A stretch of 64,000 bases of DNA from Kocuria rosea subsp. polaris (GTDB lineage Bacteria; Actinomycetota; Actinomycetes; Actinomycetales; Micrococcaceae): NCBI GenBank assembly GCA_023896275.1, contig MLDA01000007.1:83816-147815 (forward strand), read 5' to 3'. The translations under genes and the position numbers were made by a program. The notes beneath the pieces were generated by a model. It did not search any database. It was not told the DNA's origin and saw only the letters and a program-made list of their open reading frames with translations. Shown piece after piece: positions 45,818-59,825 of the stretch. Positions within the stretch are counted from its first letter, which is position 1, and the number at the start of each line of letters is the position of its first letter.

Positions 45818-48800
45818 GCGCTCCCGTCCGGTTCTCCCACCTCAACGTGGCCAGCGCCTTCAGCGCCCACTACGGGGTCTCCCGGCCCGAGGTCCTGGCG
45901 GCGGCCGCGGCCGCCGACGGTCAGCCCGCGCTCGCCTGCACCGACCGGGACGGGCTCTACGGGGTCGTCAAGCACCTGAAGGCTTGCGGCGAACACGGCC
46001 TCGGCGCGATCATCGGGGTCAACCTGGCGGTGCGCGCGGACGGCGCCGAACGCCGTCGTACGCCCGCGAAGAAAGGCGGTCGGGCAGCCGCTGGCGGAGA
46101 CATCGAGGGGAGGGTCACCGTGCTCGCCCGCGGGCACGACGGCGGCGCGGGTTACGGCGCGCTCTGCCGCCTCGTCTCCGCCGCCCACGCCTCGAACGGC
46201 ACGACGGGCGTGACGCGCGACCAGATCGCGCAGGCCGCGGGCAGGGACCCGGCGCTGACAGTGCTGATCGGCCCGGAGTCCGACCTCGGCCGCGCCTGCC
46301 TGGGCCGCGACGACACCCGCCAGCGCGCTCTGCTGCGGCGTTGGACGAGCAGCTTGCCGCCTGGGAGCGTCGCCGTCGAGGCCGTAACGCATCTCAACGC
46401 GCCGGGGGAGTACTTGAGCACCTCACACGCGGCGCGGATGGTCCGGGCCGGCCGGGCAGCCGGCGTGCGGACCGTGCTGACCAACGCCGTGCGCTACGTC
46501 GGCCCCGACGGGGCGGCGACCGCCGACGTACTCGACGCGGTCCGCGCGCTGACCCCGCTGCAGCACCTCGGGCGGGCCGGCACCCCCGGAACCCCCGGTG
46601 GCTGGCAGCCGAACGGACAGGGATGGCTCAAGGACGGGGCCGCGATGGAACGGATCGCCCGGGACATCGCCTACGCGGTCGGCGCCGGGGCGGGCGTCGC
46701 TACCGATCTGCTGCGCGACACCGAGACGGTCGCCGGGTCGTGCATCCTCGACCCCGTCGGCGACACAGGGTGGGGTGTGCCCGTGGTGCCGGAGGCCGGA
46801 GTTATCGGGATCACCGGGGCACCCGACCGGGAACTCGCCCTGCGCTGCGAGGCAGGCATCGAACGGCTCTACGGGCACGACGGCACCACTGTGCCCGGGA
46901 GCGCGGCTGAGACCCGGCTGCGTGACCGGCTGCGCCTGGAGCTCGACGTCGTCTCCGACCTCGGCTACGCCTCCTACTTCCTCACCGTCGCGGAGGTCTC
47001 CACGATGATCACCCGGCTCGGCGTGCGCAACGCAGCCCGCGGCTCCGGCGCCTCGAGCCTCGTGAACTACCTGCTCGGCATCAGCCAGGTGGACCCCCTG
47101 CGCCACGACCTCGTCTTCGAACGCTTCCTCTCCCGCAACAGGACCACCCTCCCGGACATCGATATCGACGTCGAGAGCGCCGAGCGTCACCGCGTCTACC
47201 GGGAGATCTTCGCGCGCTTCGGCTCCGAACGCGTGACCCTGATGAGCATGCAGAACGCCTACCGCGCACGAGGCGCCGTCCGGGACGCGGGGCTCGCGCT
47301 CGGTATGGAGTCCGACTGGCTCGATGACATCGCCAAACAGCTCTGGCGCTTCTCCGCCTCGAACTTCCGCGAGGCGCTCGCCGAGAAACCCGAACTCGCT
47401 CGCCTCTCCGAACAGGTCAGCTCCCACCGGCAGCTCGACCTTCTGGTCGACCTCACCGAGCGGCTCGACCGCCTGCCCCGGCACATCTCGATGCATCCCT
47501 GCGGCGTGATCCTCTCCGACACCTCGCTGCTGGCCCGCACCCCGGTCCAGCCCAGCGGCCTCGACCTGCCGATGAGCCAGTTCGACAAACACGACATGGA
47601 CCCGATGGGCATGCTCAAGCTCGACGTCCTCGGGGTGCGCATGCAGAGCGCCATGGCCCATGCGGTCTCCGAGGTCCGCCGCATGCACGGCGACGCCGGA
47701 CAGGTTGCGGCGGCCGGGGGACACCTGCAGGACGGCCGGGCACCGGACTTCGTGCAGGCAGACGGAACCATCGACCTCGAGCGCATCCCCTTCGACGACG
47801 AGCCGACCTTCGAACTGATCCGCAGCACCCACACCCTGGGCTGCTTCCAGATCGAATCGCCGGGCCAGCGCGAGCTAATCGGCAAACTCGCACCCAGGGA
47901 ATTCAACGACCTCATTATCGACATCTCCCTCTTCCGACCGGGGCCTATGAAGTCGAACATGGTCAAGCCCTACCTCGAGAACCGGCATGGCTTTGCCCCG
48001 GAGGTCTACCCGCACCCCGACCTCCGCCCCGCGCTCGCCGAAACCCATGGCGTGACCGTGTTCCATGAACAGATCCTGCGCATCCTGAGCATCATGACCG
48101 AATGCGACTACGCCCAGGCCGACGTCTTCCGGCGTCTGCTCGGCAGCCCCACGCACGAGCCGCTGGTGGAGGAGTTCTTCCGCGAACGCGCCGGACGGAG
48201 ATACTCCCCGGCCGTGGTCGAGGAGGTCTGGCAGACGCTGCGGGCCTTCGGCAGCTTCGGCTTCTGCAAGGCACACGGGGCCGCCTTTGCCGTACCCACC
48301 TATCAGAGCGCGTGGCTGAAGGCCCACCACCCGGAGGCGTTCCTCGCCGGTCTCTGGGAACACGACCCAGGCATGTACCCCAAGCGGCTCCTCGTCTCCG
48401 AGGCCCGCCGCCTGAACATCCCCATCCTGCCGCTCGACGTCAACGCCTCCGACACCTGCTACCGCGTCGAACGGTGCGACGACGGCTCCATCGGGATCCG
48501 CCTCGCACTCACCGGGGTGTACGGGGTCTCCGGGCGCGAGGTCGCGCACCTGAAATCCGGGCAGCCCTATGCGACCCTGTCCGATGTCCGGGAGCGCTCC
48601 GGGCTCAAGCGGGCCTCACTCGAACGGTTCGCCGCGCTGGGCGCGTTCGACTCGCTGCAGGACGGGCGCGGCAACAGGGCTGACCTGATGCGCCACTTCG
48701 GGCGCCGGCCGCCACGCGCCCTGCCGGCGTCCAAGCGGCCGCTTCCGGGGCAGCTGCCGCTGCCGCTGCCGGACCTCGAGCGAGCGACGCTGACGATCGG

Positions 48801-49365
48801 CGCGGCGGCCCCCACGCGCGACGAAACCGTGCGCACTGAGCTGGATCTGCTCGCCGTCGACGTCAGCGGACACCTGATGGACAGCCACGCCCCGCTCCTG
48901 CGCCGGCTGGGCGTCACGCCCTCGAGCGAACTGCTGGGCCTGCGCAACGGGACCGAGGTTCTCGTCGCCGGGGTCCGCGTGGCGACCCAGACCCCGCCTA
49001 TGCGGGGTGGCCGGAGGGTTGTCTTCATCAGCGTCGATGACGGCACCGGATGCGTCGACTGCACGTTCTTTCACGAGGCGCAGCAGCGTTGCGGGCCGTT
49101 CCTGTTTAGTACCCGGCTGCTGCTGATGCACGGGATCACCCGGCGGACCGGCCCGCGCGGGATCAGCGTCCAGGCGCTGGCCGCCTGGGACCTCGCCGAC
49201 ACGGCGTCGCTGCCCGGGCCCGGATACCTGACGAGCGAGGAGCGCGCCCGGAACACTCCGTGGCGGCACGACAGTGGAGGGCCGAGTGGCGGGGCACGTG
49301 GCGGACAGCGCCTCGACGTGCGCGCTGAGGCCGAGGGCCTCGACAACCGGGTGGCTCCGGCCTGA
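45814..49365 (+). CDS. dnaE2: Error-prone DNA polymerase III alpha subunit DnaE2
   Basis: 1183-residue C-family polymerase for mutagenic translesion synthesis. The PHP domain is N-terminal (FSHLNVASAFSAHYGVSRPE). The palm motif LPDIDIDVES places metal ligands at Asp448 and Asp450, and GSGASSLVNYLLGISQVDPLRHDLVFERFLS precedes it. Finger, tandem HhH and OB-fold regions follow (LRRLGVTP, then VLVAGVRVATQTPPMRGGRRVVFISVDDGTG). An unusual Pro/Leu-rich linker contains QLPLPL at residues 980-985, resembling a beta-clamp-binding motif. imuA' and imuB, its usual partners, are not adjacent. Translationally coupled to the upstream small gene and under the LexA box. Confidence 0.93.
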   Translation: MSAPVRFSHLNVASAFSAHYGVSRPEVLAAAAAADGQPALACTDRDGLYGVVKHLKACGEHGLGAIIGVNLAVRADGAERRRTPAKKGGRAAAGGDIEGRVTVLARGHDGGAGYGALCRLVSAAHASNGTTGVTRDQIAQAAGRDPALTVLIGPESDLGRACLGRDDTRQRALLRRWTSSLPPGSVAVEAVTHLNAPGEYLSTSHAARMVRAGRAAGVRTVLTNAVRYVGPDGAATADVLDAVRALTPLQHLGRAGTPGTPGGWQPNGQGWLKDGAAMERIARDIAYAVGAGAGVATDLLRDTETVAGSCILDPVGDTGWGVPVVPEAGVIGITGAPDRELALRCEAGIERLYGHDGTTVPGSAAETRLRDRLRLELDVVSDLGYASYFLTVAEVSTMITRLGVRNAARGSGASSLVNYLLGISQVDPLRHDLVFERFLSRNRTTLPDIDIDVESAERHRVYREIFARFGSERVTLMSMQNAYRARGAVRDAGLALGMESDWLDDIAKQLWRFSASNFREALAEKPELARLSEQVSSHRQLDLLVDLTERLDRLPRHISMHPCGVILSDTSLLARTPVQPSGLDLPMSQFDKHDMDPMGMLKLDVLGVRMQSAMAHAVSEVRRMHGDAGQVAAAGGHLQDGRAPDFVQADGTIDLERIPFDDEPTFELIRSTHTLGCFQIESPGQRELIGKLAPREFNDLIIDISLFRPGPMKSNMVKPYLENRHGFAPEVYPHPDLRPALAETHGVTVFHEQILRILSIMTECDYAQADVFRRLLGSPTHEPLVEEFFRERAGRRYSPAVVEEVWQTLRAFGSFGFCKAHGAAFAVPTYQSAWLKAHHPEAFLAGLWEHDPGMYPKRLLVSEARRLNIPILPLDVNASDTCYRVERCDDGSIGIRLALTGVYGVSGREVAHLKSGQPYATLSDVRERSGLKRASLERFAALGAFDSLQDGRGNRADLMRHFGRRPPRALPASKRPLPGQLPLPLPDLERATLTIGAAAPTRDETVRTELDLLAVDVSGHLMDSHAPLLRRLGVTPSSELLGLRNGTEVLVAGVRVATQTPPMRGGRRVVFISVDDGTGCVDCTFFHEAQQRCGPFLFSTRLLLMHGITRRTGPRGISVQALAAWDLADTASLPGPGYLTSEERARNTPWRHDSGGPSGGARGGQRLDVRAEAEGLDNRVAPA

Positions 49366-49435
49366 GCTCAATGAACTCCGTCACGTTCAGGCCGCGAGGA
49401 CGCCCGGGCCGGGGGAGCCGCCGCGGGGTGCGTGA

Positions 49436-49441
49436 TAAGTT
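49436..49441 (+). promoter_or_regulatory. Possible -10 box of the pyr operon
   Basis: TAAGTT fits TAnnnT and would start transcription near 49448, keeping the PyrR-binding loop inside the leader. TAAATT at 49462-49467 looks better as a -10 sequence but would start inside the loop. Not settled. Confidence 0.3.
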
Positions 49442-49467
49442 TGCTCCTGGCAGTCACCCTTTAAATT

Positions 49468-49492
49468 CCGTCCTGTGAGGCGGGGAAGGAGG
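49468..49492 (+). promoter_or_regulatory. PyrR-binding loop in the pyr operon leader
   Basis: TCCTGTGAGGC (49471-49481) fits the PyrR RNA-binding loop consensus (UCCNGNGAGGY) and is flanked by CCG/CGG that can close the loop. The ribosome-binding site AAGGAGG (49486-49492) follows within a few nucleotides. PyrR-UMP bound here would be expected to block pyrR translation, as reported for mycobacteria. No attenuator hairpin with T-run was seen. Confidence 0.75.
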
Positions 49493-49499
49493 CGGCGCA

Positions 49500-50098
49500 A
49501 TGAATCCTGCTGATTCACCCGACCGCAGCACACCTGTGCCCACGACATCGCGGACCGTCCTGACGGGCAGCGACATCGAGCGCGTCCTCACGCGCATCGC
49601 CCACGAGATCATCGAGGCCAACAAAGGCACCGACGGCCTCGTCCTCTTGGGCATTCCCACCCGCGGCCATCCGCTCGCCCAACGGCTCGGACAGCGCATC
49701 GCCGCCACCGATCCCACCGTGAAGCTCGACGAGCTCGTCGGCCAGCTCGACGTCACGATGTACCGCGACGACCTGCGCCACGGCACTTCGCGCACGCCGG
49801 CCCCGACCCGCATCCCCGGCGGCGGGCTCGACGGCAAGGTCGTGGTCCTCGTCGACGACGTCCTCTACTCCGGGCGCACGATCCGCGCCGCCCTCGACGC
49901 CTTGGCCGACATCGGCCGGCCCAAAACCGTCCGGCTCGCGGTCCTCGTCGACCGCGGTCACCGCGAACTGCCGATCCGCGCCGACCACGTGGGCAAGAAC
50001 CTGCCCACCGCCACAAGCGAGAAGGTCAAGGTCCGTCTCGCCGAACTCGATGAGATCGACGGCGAACCCATCAACGAGGTAGTCATCGAGGCCCGCGC

Positions 50099-50102
<4 letters not shown>
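49500..50102 (+). CDS. pyrR: PyrR, pyrimidine operon regulator / uracil phosphoribosyltransferase
   Basis: 200-residue type I phosphoribosyltransferase fold. The PRPP loop is [18 protein letters not shown], and the [17 protein letters not shown] and DVTMYRDDL segments are characteristic. PyrR binds the operon's own mRNA in response to UMP; a matching RNA loop is just upstream of its start. First gene of the operon; overlaps pyrB by 4 nt. Confidence 0.97.
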
Positions 50103-51061
<959 letters not shown>

Positions 51062-51125
51062 CCCTGCCGGACCTCACGTAACACCGGCGACCACCCGCCG
51101 AAGCAATCTAGACTTTGGAGCAATC

Positions 51126-52469
51126 ATGACGAGCACCACAGCCACCGAAACCTACCTCATCCGCGGCGCCTCCCTCCTGGGCGGGGCGCCGACCGATCTC
51201 CTGCTCGCCGACGGGCTCATCGCCGCGACCGGCGAGGCCGCGGCCGCTGACGAACGGGCCGCGCAGGCCGTCGTGATCGACGCCGCCGGGCTCATCGCCC
51301 TCCCGGGCCTGGTCGACCTGCACACGCACCTGCGCGAACCCGGCCGCGAAGACGCGGAGACCGTCGAGACGGGCACCCGCGCCGCCGCGCTGGGCGGTTT
51401 CACCGCCGTGCACGCGATGGCCAACTCGAACCCGGTGGCCGATACTGCCGGCGTCGTCGAACAGGTCTGGAGCCTCGGCCGCCGCAGCGGCTGGGTCGAC
51501 GTCCGGCCCGTCGGCGCCGTCACGGTCGGCCTCGCCGGCGAGCGGCTCTCCGAGATCGGCGCGATGGCCGAGTCCCGAGCCGGAGTCCGGGTCTTTTCCG
51601 ACGACGGCATCTGCGTGCACGACCCGGTGCTGATGCGCCGCGCCCTCGAATACGTGAAGGCCTTCGGCGGCGTCGTCGCCCAGCACGCGCAGGAGCCGCG
51701 GCTGACCGAGGGTGCGCAGATGAACGAGGGCGACGTCTCCGCCGTCCTCGGCCTGCCGGGCTGGCCCGCCGTCGCCGAGGAGGCGATCATCGCCCGCGAC
51801 GTCCTGCTCGCGGAGCACGTCGGCTCCCGCCTGCACGTCTGCCACGTCTCGACCGCTGGCAGCGTCGACATCATCCGCTGGGCCAAGTCCCGCGGCATCG
51901 ACGTCACTGCCGAGGTCACCCCGCACCACCTGCTGCTGACCGATGAGAAGGCCCGCACGTACGACCCCGTCTTCAAGGTCAACCCGCCGCTGCGCCGCGA
52001 GGCCGACGTCATGGCCCTGCGCGAGGCTCTTGCCGACGGCACGATCGACATCATCGGCACCGACCACGCCCCGCACCCCACCGAGGCCAAGGAGTGCGAG
52101 TGGGCGCAGGCCGCGATGGGCATGACCGGGCTCGAGACCGCGCTGTCGGTCGTCCAGCACACGATGATCGATACCGGCATGATGACCTGGGAGGATTTCG
52201 CGCGCGTCACGTCGACGACGCCGGCGGCGATCGGCCAGGTCGCGGACCAGGGTCGCCCGCTCGTGGCGGGCGAGCCCGCGAACGTGACCCTCGTCGACCC
52301 CGAGGCGCGCTGGATCGTCGATCCCGAGGCCATGGCCACCATGGGCCGCAACTCCCCGTTCTCGGGCCTTGAGCTGCCGGGCAGCGTGCGCGCGACGTTT
52401 TTCCACGGCACGGCCACGGTGCTGGACGGCGAGCTGAACAGCCCGCGGAGCGTGGGGGAGGACGCATGA
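51126..52469 (+). CDS. pyrC: Dihydroorotase
   Basis: 447-residue class I dihydroorotase (amidohydrolase superfamily). Metal ligands lie in LPGLVDLHTHLREPG, in QHAQEPRLTEG, in HVCHVSTAGS and in IGTDHAPHP. Cyclises carbamoyl-aspartate to dihydroorotate. GGAG precedes the ATG. The stop overlaps the next gene. Confidence 0.96.
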   Translation: MTSTTATETYLIRGASLLGGAPTDLLLADGLIAATGEAAAADERAAQAVVIDAAGLIALPGLVDLHTHLREPGREDAETVETGTRAAALGGFTAVHAMANSNPVADTAGVVEQVWSLGRRSGWVDVRPVGAVTVGLAGERLSEIGAMAESRAGVRVFSDDGICVHDPVLMRRALEYVKAFGGVVAQHAQEPRLTEGAQMNEGDVSAVLGLPGWPAVAEEAIIARDVLLAEHVGSRLHVCHVSTAGSVDIIRWAKSRGIDVTAEVTPHHLLLTDEKARTYDPVFKVNPPLRREADVMALREALADGTIDIIGTDHAPHPTEAKECEWAQAAMGMTGLETALSVVQHTMIDTGMMTWEDFARVTSTTPAAIGQVADQGRPLVAGEPANVTLVDPEARWIVDPEAMATMGRNSPFSGLELPGSVRATFFHGTATVLDGELNSPRSVGEDA

Positions 52470-53017
52470 GCGAGTACCTTCCCGCCATCCTGGCGACCCT
52501 GGCGGTGTGCGCGGTGTTCGTGCTGCTCATCGCCCTCGGGTGGCGCCACCGACTCAAGCGACAGGGCCACGTGCCGGCTCCGGCCGCCGTCCCTGCTGAG
52601 CTCTCGGAGCCGCACGTGAGCGTGGAGGGCCAGTACGTCAGCACGACGACGGCCGGCGACTGGCTCGACCGGATCGCCGTGCACTCGCTCGGGTTCAAAG
52701 CGAACGCCACCCTGAGCGTGCACCCCGAGGGTGCCCTCTTCGCCCGCGACGGCGCGCCGGACGTCTTCGTCCCGGTCGCCGACCTGACGAGTGTGCGGCG
52801 CGAGTCGGGCATGGCCGGCAAATTCGTCGAACGCGACGGGCTCGTCGTCGCCGAATGGAACCTCGGAACCCTCGCCGTCGACACCGGCTTCCGCCCCCGT
52901 TTCGGGGACGACGGCGACGCCACCGTGGCCGCCCTCGACATGATCATCGCCGCGCACGCAGCCGAGGCGCGCGGCCCACAGACCAACCACGTTGCTGAGA
53001 AGAAGGACACCAAGTGA
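52466..53017 (+). CDS. PH-like membrane protein of the pyrimidine operon, unknown function
   Basis: 183-residue protein with one N-terminal membrane helix (about residues 6-26) and a soluble domain that looks beta-rich ([47 protein letters not shown]). It occupies the place of a small membrane protein found between pyrC and carA in mycobacteria and other actinobacteria. It overlaps pyrC (ATGA) and carA (GTGA), so it is made with the pathway enzymes, yet no catalytic residues suggest an enzyme. Confidence 0.8.
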   Translation: MSEYLPAILATLAVCAVFVLLIALGWRHRLKRQGHVPAPAAVPAELSEPHVSVEGQYVSTTTAGDWLDRIAVHSLGFKANATLSVHPEGALFARDGAPDVFVPVADLTSVRRESGMAGKFVERDGLVVAEWNLGTLAVDTGFRPRFGDDGDATVAALDMIIAAHAAEARGPQTNHVAEKKDTK

Positions 53018-54221
53018 CTGCACAGACGAACCCCGAGCAGGCGACGCCTCGTTCGGCACAGGCCGAACCGGCCCTGCTGGTGCTTGAAGACGGACGGATC
53101 TTCCGCGGCCGCTCCTACGGTGCGCGTGGAACGACGCTCGGCGAGACCGTGTTCGCGACGGGCATGACCGGGTATCAGGAGACCATCACCGACCCGTCGT
53201 ACGCGCGGCAGATCGTCGTTCAGACGGCCCCGCACATCGGCAACACCGGTGTGAACAGCGCAGACGCCGAGTCCCGCCGGATCTGGGTCTCCGGCTACGT
53301 CGTCCGCGACGCCGCCCGCCGTCCCTCGAACTGGCGCAGCGAGAAGACGCTCGACGCCGAGCTCGAGGAGCAGGGCGTCATCGGTATCCAGGGCGTCGAC
53401 ACCCGGGCCATCACCCGCCACCTGCGCGAGGCCGGTTCCCTCAAGGGCGGCATCTTCTCGGGCGCGGACGCCCGCCGGCCCGAGGCGGACCTGATCGCCG
53501 AGGTCCAGGGCCAGCCGTCCATGAAGGGCGCGCGTCTGGCCGAGGAGGTCACGGCCGAGGAGGCCTACGTCGTCGAGCCGGCCGACTGCGGCTGGGAGGG
53601 CGAGGCACGCTACACGCTCGCCGCCGTCGACCTCGGTATCAAGGGCATGACCCCGTTCCGCTTCGCCGAGCGCGGAGTGCGCGTGCACGTGCTGCCGGCC
53701 ACCTCGACCTACGAGGACATCGTGGCACTCGACCCGGACGGCGTGTTCATGTCCAACGGGCCGGGCGACCCGGCCACCGCCGAGACCCAGGTGGCACTGC
53801 TGCAGCGGGTCCTCGACGCCAAGACCCCATTCTTCGGCATCTGCTTCGGCAACCAGATCCTGGGGCGCGCCCTCGGCTTCGGCACCTACAAGCTGCGCTT
53901 CGGCCACCGCGGAATCAACCAGCCCGTGATGGACAAGACCACCGGCAAGGTCGAGATCACCAGCCAGAACCACGGCTTCGCCGTCGACGCACCGACTCAA
54001 GGTGCGGTCGAGGCGCCGAACGAGCGCTACGGCCGGGTCGAGGTCAGCCACTACTCGCTCAACGACGACGTCGTCGAGGGGCTGCGCTGTCTCGACCTGC
54101 CGGCCTTCTCCGTCCAGTACCACCCGGAGGCCGCCGCGGGGCCGCACGACTCCGCCTACCTGTTCGACCGTTTCATCGACGTGATGGCGGCCAACACCGC
54201 ATCGACCAAGGAAGAGAACTA

Positions 54222-54222
<1 letters not shown>
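53014..54222 (+). CDS. carA: Carbamoyl-phosphate synthase small subunit
   Basis: 402-residue glutamine amidotransferase subunit supplying ammonia to CarB. The class I glutaminase nucleophile is Cys277 (FFGICFGNQ), and the His/Glu pair is in [11 protein letters not shown]. The N-terminal interaction domain ([24 protein letters not shown]) is present. GTG start, overlapping the preceding stop. A single carAB set here serves pyrimidines and, probably, arginine. Confidence 0.97.
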
Positions 54223-57528
<3,306 letters not shown>

Positions 57529-57536
<8 letters not shown>

Positions 57537-58410
57537 GGCACAGCCGCAGCAGGCCGCCGCTCGCGTTCCCTTCGGGCGGCGGCTCGCGGCCGCGATGGCG
57601 GACCGCGGGCCGCTGTGCGCGGGCATTGACCCTCACCCCTCGCTGCTGGCGCAGTGGGGCCTGGACGACGACGTCGCCGGGCTCAGGCGGTTCTCGCTCA
57701 CCGCGCTCGAGGCGCTTGCGCCCGTCGCGGCGGCCGTCAAGCCGCAGGTCGCCCTGTTCGAGCGGCACGGATCCGCGGGCCTCGCCGTGCTCGAGGAGCT
57801 GCTCTCGGCCGCCCGAGGGCTCGACGTGCTCTCGATCGCCGATGCCAAGCGCGGTGACATCGGCTCGACGATGGCGGCGTACGCCGACGCGTGGCTGGGG
57901 GAGGGCTCGCCCCTCGCGGCGGACTCCGTCACCCTGAGCCCGTACCTCGGCTACGAGTCGTTGCGGCCCGCGATCGACCTGGCCCAGCGCACCGGCCGCG
58001 GCGTCTTCGTGCTCGGACTCACCTCCAATCCCGAGGGGGCCAGCGTCCAGCACGTCGGTGCGGAGGCCTCCGTGGCCAAGCGCATCATCGAGGCGGCGGG
58101 TGCCGACAATGCGGGCGACGGCGTTGTACCCGGCTCCGGCGCCCCGGCGCTCGGTTCCGTCGGGCTCGTCATCGGAGCCACCGTGGGCGAGGCGCTCGAG
58201 AAGCTGGGCATCGACCTCGCCGCGACCCGCGCGCCCGTGCTCGCCCCGGGCTTCGGAGCCCAGGGCGCCACGGCCGCGGACATGCGCCGGACCTTCGGCG
58301 GAGCGTGGGAGCAGGTGCTCGCGACGAGCAGCCGCGGTATCCTGGCCTCCGGCCCCGACGCGGCCGGGCTGCGCGCGGCCGCCGAGAAGGCGCGCGACGA
58401 GCTGGCCTAG
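57529..58410 (+). CDS. pyrF: Orotidine 5'-phosphate decarboxylase, type 2
   Basis: 293-residue decarboxylase giving UMP. The catalytic Lys-Asp network is in [21 protein letters not shown], and [14 protein letters not shown] at the N-terminus marks the longer PyrF type common in actinobacteria. The ATG at 57529 inside the carB end is supported by homology of MPEAQ...[20 protein letters not shown]. No pyrD or pyrE is in the operon. A strong terminator follows. Confidence 0.95.
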
Positions 58411-58422
58411 TTGCCGCATCGC

Positions 58423-58454
58423 AGGTGCGGGGTGAGATTTCCCACCCCGCACCT
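58423..58454 (+). terminator. Terminator of the pyr operon
   Basis: Perfect 12-bp stem AGGTGCGGGGTG (58423-58434) / CACCCCGCACCT (58443-58454), 8-nt loop, followed by ATAT. Confidence 0.9.
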
Positions 58455-58490
58455 ATATCCAATCTTGAGCAAAATCCTTGCCGCAAACCA

Positions 58491-58519
58491 TTGCGCCTGA
58501 CCACACGGTTCGCTAGGTT
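58491..58519 (+). promoter_or_regulatory. Promoter of the mihF gene
   Basis: TTGCGC (58491-58496), exactly 17 bp, then TAGGTT (58514-58519). Start predicted near 58526. The leader contains a perfect hairpin CGTCTT-GTTTAT-AAGACG (58531-58548) close to the 5' end. Confidence 0.65.
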
Positions 58520-58575
58520 CAGAGCCACAGCGTCTTGTTTATAAGACGGCCTAGTCAACCAAGGGGAAGAGCGAC

Positions 58576-58890
58576 ATGGTCCTGAAATCGCTGTCAGACG
58601 AAGATCGCGCGAACGCGCGGGCCAAGGCCCTGCGGTCCCGTACCCGACGTGCCGAGATCAAGGAAGCCTTCCGAACGGGTAACATCTCCATCGGCGATGT
58701 GATGGAACTCGGGGCCTCCGACGAGGCGGTCGGGCGCCTTCGCGTCGCTGACCTGCTCGAATCCGTCCCCGGCGTCGGCCAAGTCCGTGCCGCCGCGCTC
58801 ATGGAACGACTGGGGATCTCCGCGAACCGCAGGGTCCGCGGCCTTGGACGCAAACAACAGGCGGCGCTGATCGAGCACTTCGCCGACTGA
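58576..58890 (+). CDS. mihF: Integration host factor, actinobacterial type (mIHF)
   Basis: 104-residue nucleoid-associated DNA-binding protein, unrelated to the HU/IHF fold. The helix-two-turn-helix-like segment with [20 protein letters not shown] and the C-terminal [19 protein letters not shown] are family marks. AGGGGAAGAG lies upstream. Precedes gmk, the standard order in actinobacteria. Confidence 0.95.
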   Translation: MVLKSLSDEDRANARAKALRSRTRRAEIKEAFRTGNISIGDVMELGASDEAVGRLRVADLLESVPGVGQVRAAALMERLGISANRRVRGLGRKQQAALIEHFAD

Positions 58891-58907
58891 CCTCCACGAA
58901 AGGCACC

Positions 58908-59486
58908 ATGTCCGCCACACGCCAGCCACAGGTAACTGTTCTGGCCGGCCCCACCGCCGTTGGCAAGGGGACCGTCTCCACGTACATCCGCGACAACTAC
59001 CCGGATGTCTGGCTGTCCGTCTCGGCCACGACGCGCGACCCGCGCCCGGGCGAGCAGGATGGGGTGCATTACTACTTCATCGACCGGGACGAATTCCAGC
59101 GCCTGGCCGACACCGGGCGGATGCTGGAGTGGGCCGTCGTGCACGGGAAGAACTGCTATGGCACGATCCGGGACAAAGTCCAGGAGGCCGCCAATGACGG
59201 AAAACACGTGCTGCTCGAGATCGATTTGCAGGGCGCACGCCAGGTCAAAGCCTCTATGCCCGAGGCCAAATTCGTCTTCCTGGCACCGCCGTCATGGGAC
59301 GAACTCGTGCGCCGACTCATCGGCCGCGGCACGGAATCACCCGAGGAGCAGCAGAGACGGCTGGAAACCGCTAAACTGGAACTTGCTGCCGAGTCGGAGT
59401 TCGACGTCACGATCGTGAACGACGACGTCCGGCGCGCTGCGGACGAACTGGTCGGCCTCATGGGCTTGGCCCCGCACCAGCGCTGA
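58908..59486 (+). CDS. gmk: Guanylate kinase
   Basis: 192-residue kinase converting GMP to GDP. The P-loop is [11 protein letters not shown] and the GMP-binding region [25 protein letters not shown]. 17 bp after mihF with GAAAGG as ribosome-binding site; likely co-transcribed. Confidence 0.97.
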   Translation: MSATRQPQVTVLAGPTAVGKGTVSTYIRDNYPDVWLSVSATTRDPRPGEQDGVHYYFIDRDEFQRLADTGRMLEWAVVHGKNCYGTIRDKVQEAANDGKHVLLEIDLQGARQVKASMPEAKFVFLAPPSWDELVRRLIGRGTESPEEQQRRLETAKLELAAESEFDVTIVNDDVRRAADELVGLMGLAPHQR

Positions 59487-59530
59487 GAACCGGCTCCACC
59501 GAACGACTTTCTACAGAATTTGGAGACTTC

Positions 59531-59797
59531 GTGTCCACGAACCTTGAGGGCGTCATCAACCCGCCGATCGACGACCTGCTGAAGACCACCGACTCGAAGT
59601 ACGCACTGGTCATCAACTCGGCCAAGCGTGCGCGTCAGATCAACGCCTACTACGCCCAGCTGCACGAGGGCCTCTTCGAGTACGTCGGCCCGCTCGTCGA
59701 CACGAAGCTCAACGAGAAGCCGCTCTCGATCGCCCTGCGCGAGATCAACGAGGGCCTGCTTCAGGTCACCGAGGCGACCGACAAGCCGGCCGAGTAA
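59531..59797 (+). CDS. rpoZ: RNA polymerase omega subunit
   Basis: 88-residue subunit that helps fold beta'. The segment [30 protein letters not shown] is diagnostic. GTG start preceded by TTGGAG. In the conserved gmk-rpoZ-coaBC order. Confidence 0.97.
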   Translation: MSTNLEGVINPPIDDLLKTTDSKYALVINSAKRARQINAYYAQLHEGLFEYVGPLVDTKLNEKPLSIALREINEGLLQVTEATDKPAE

Positions 59798-59825
59798 TCC
59801 GGCTCGAACGCTGAGAGCCGAACGT

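Noticed and set aside
49462..49467. TAAATT as the pyr operon -10 box
   Set aside because: Good match, but transcription would begin inside the PyrR-binding loop and destroy it; kept only as an unlikely alternative.
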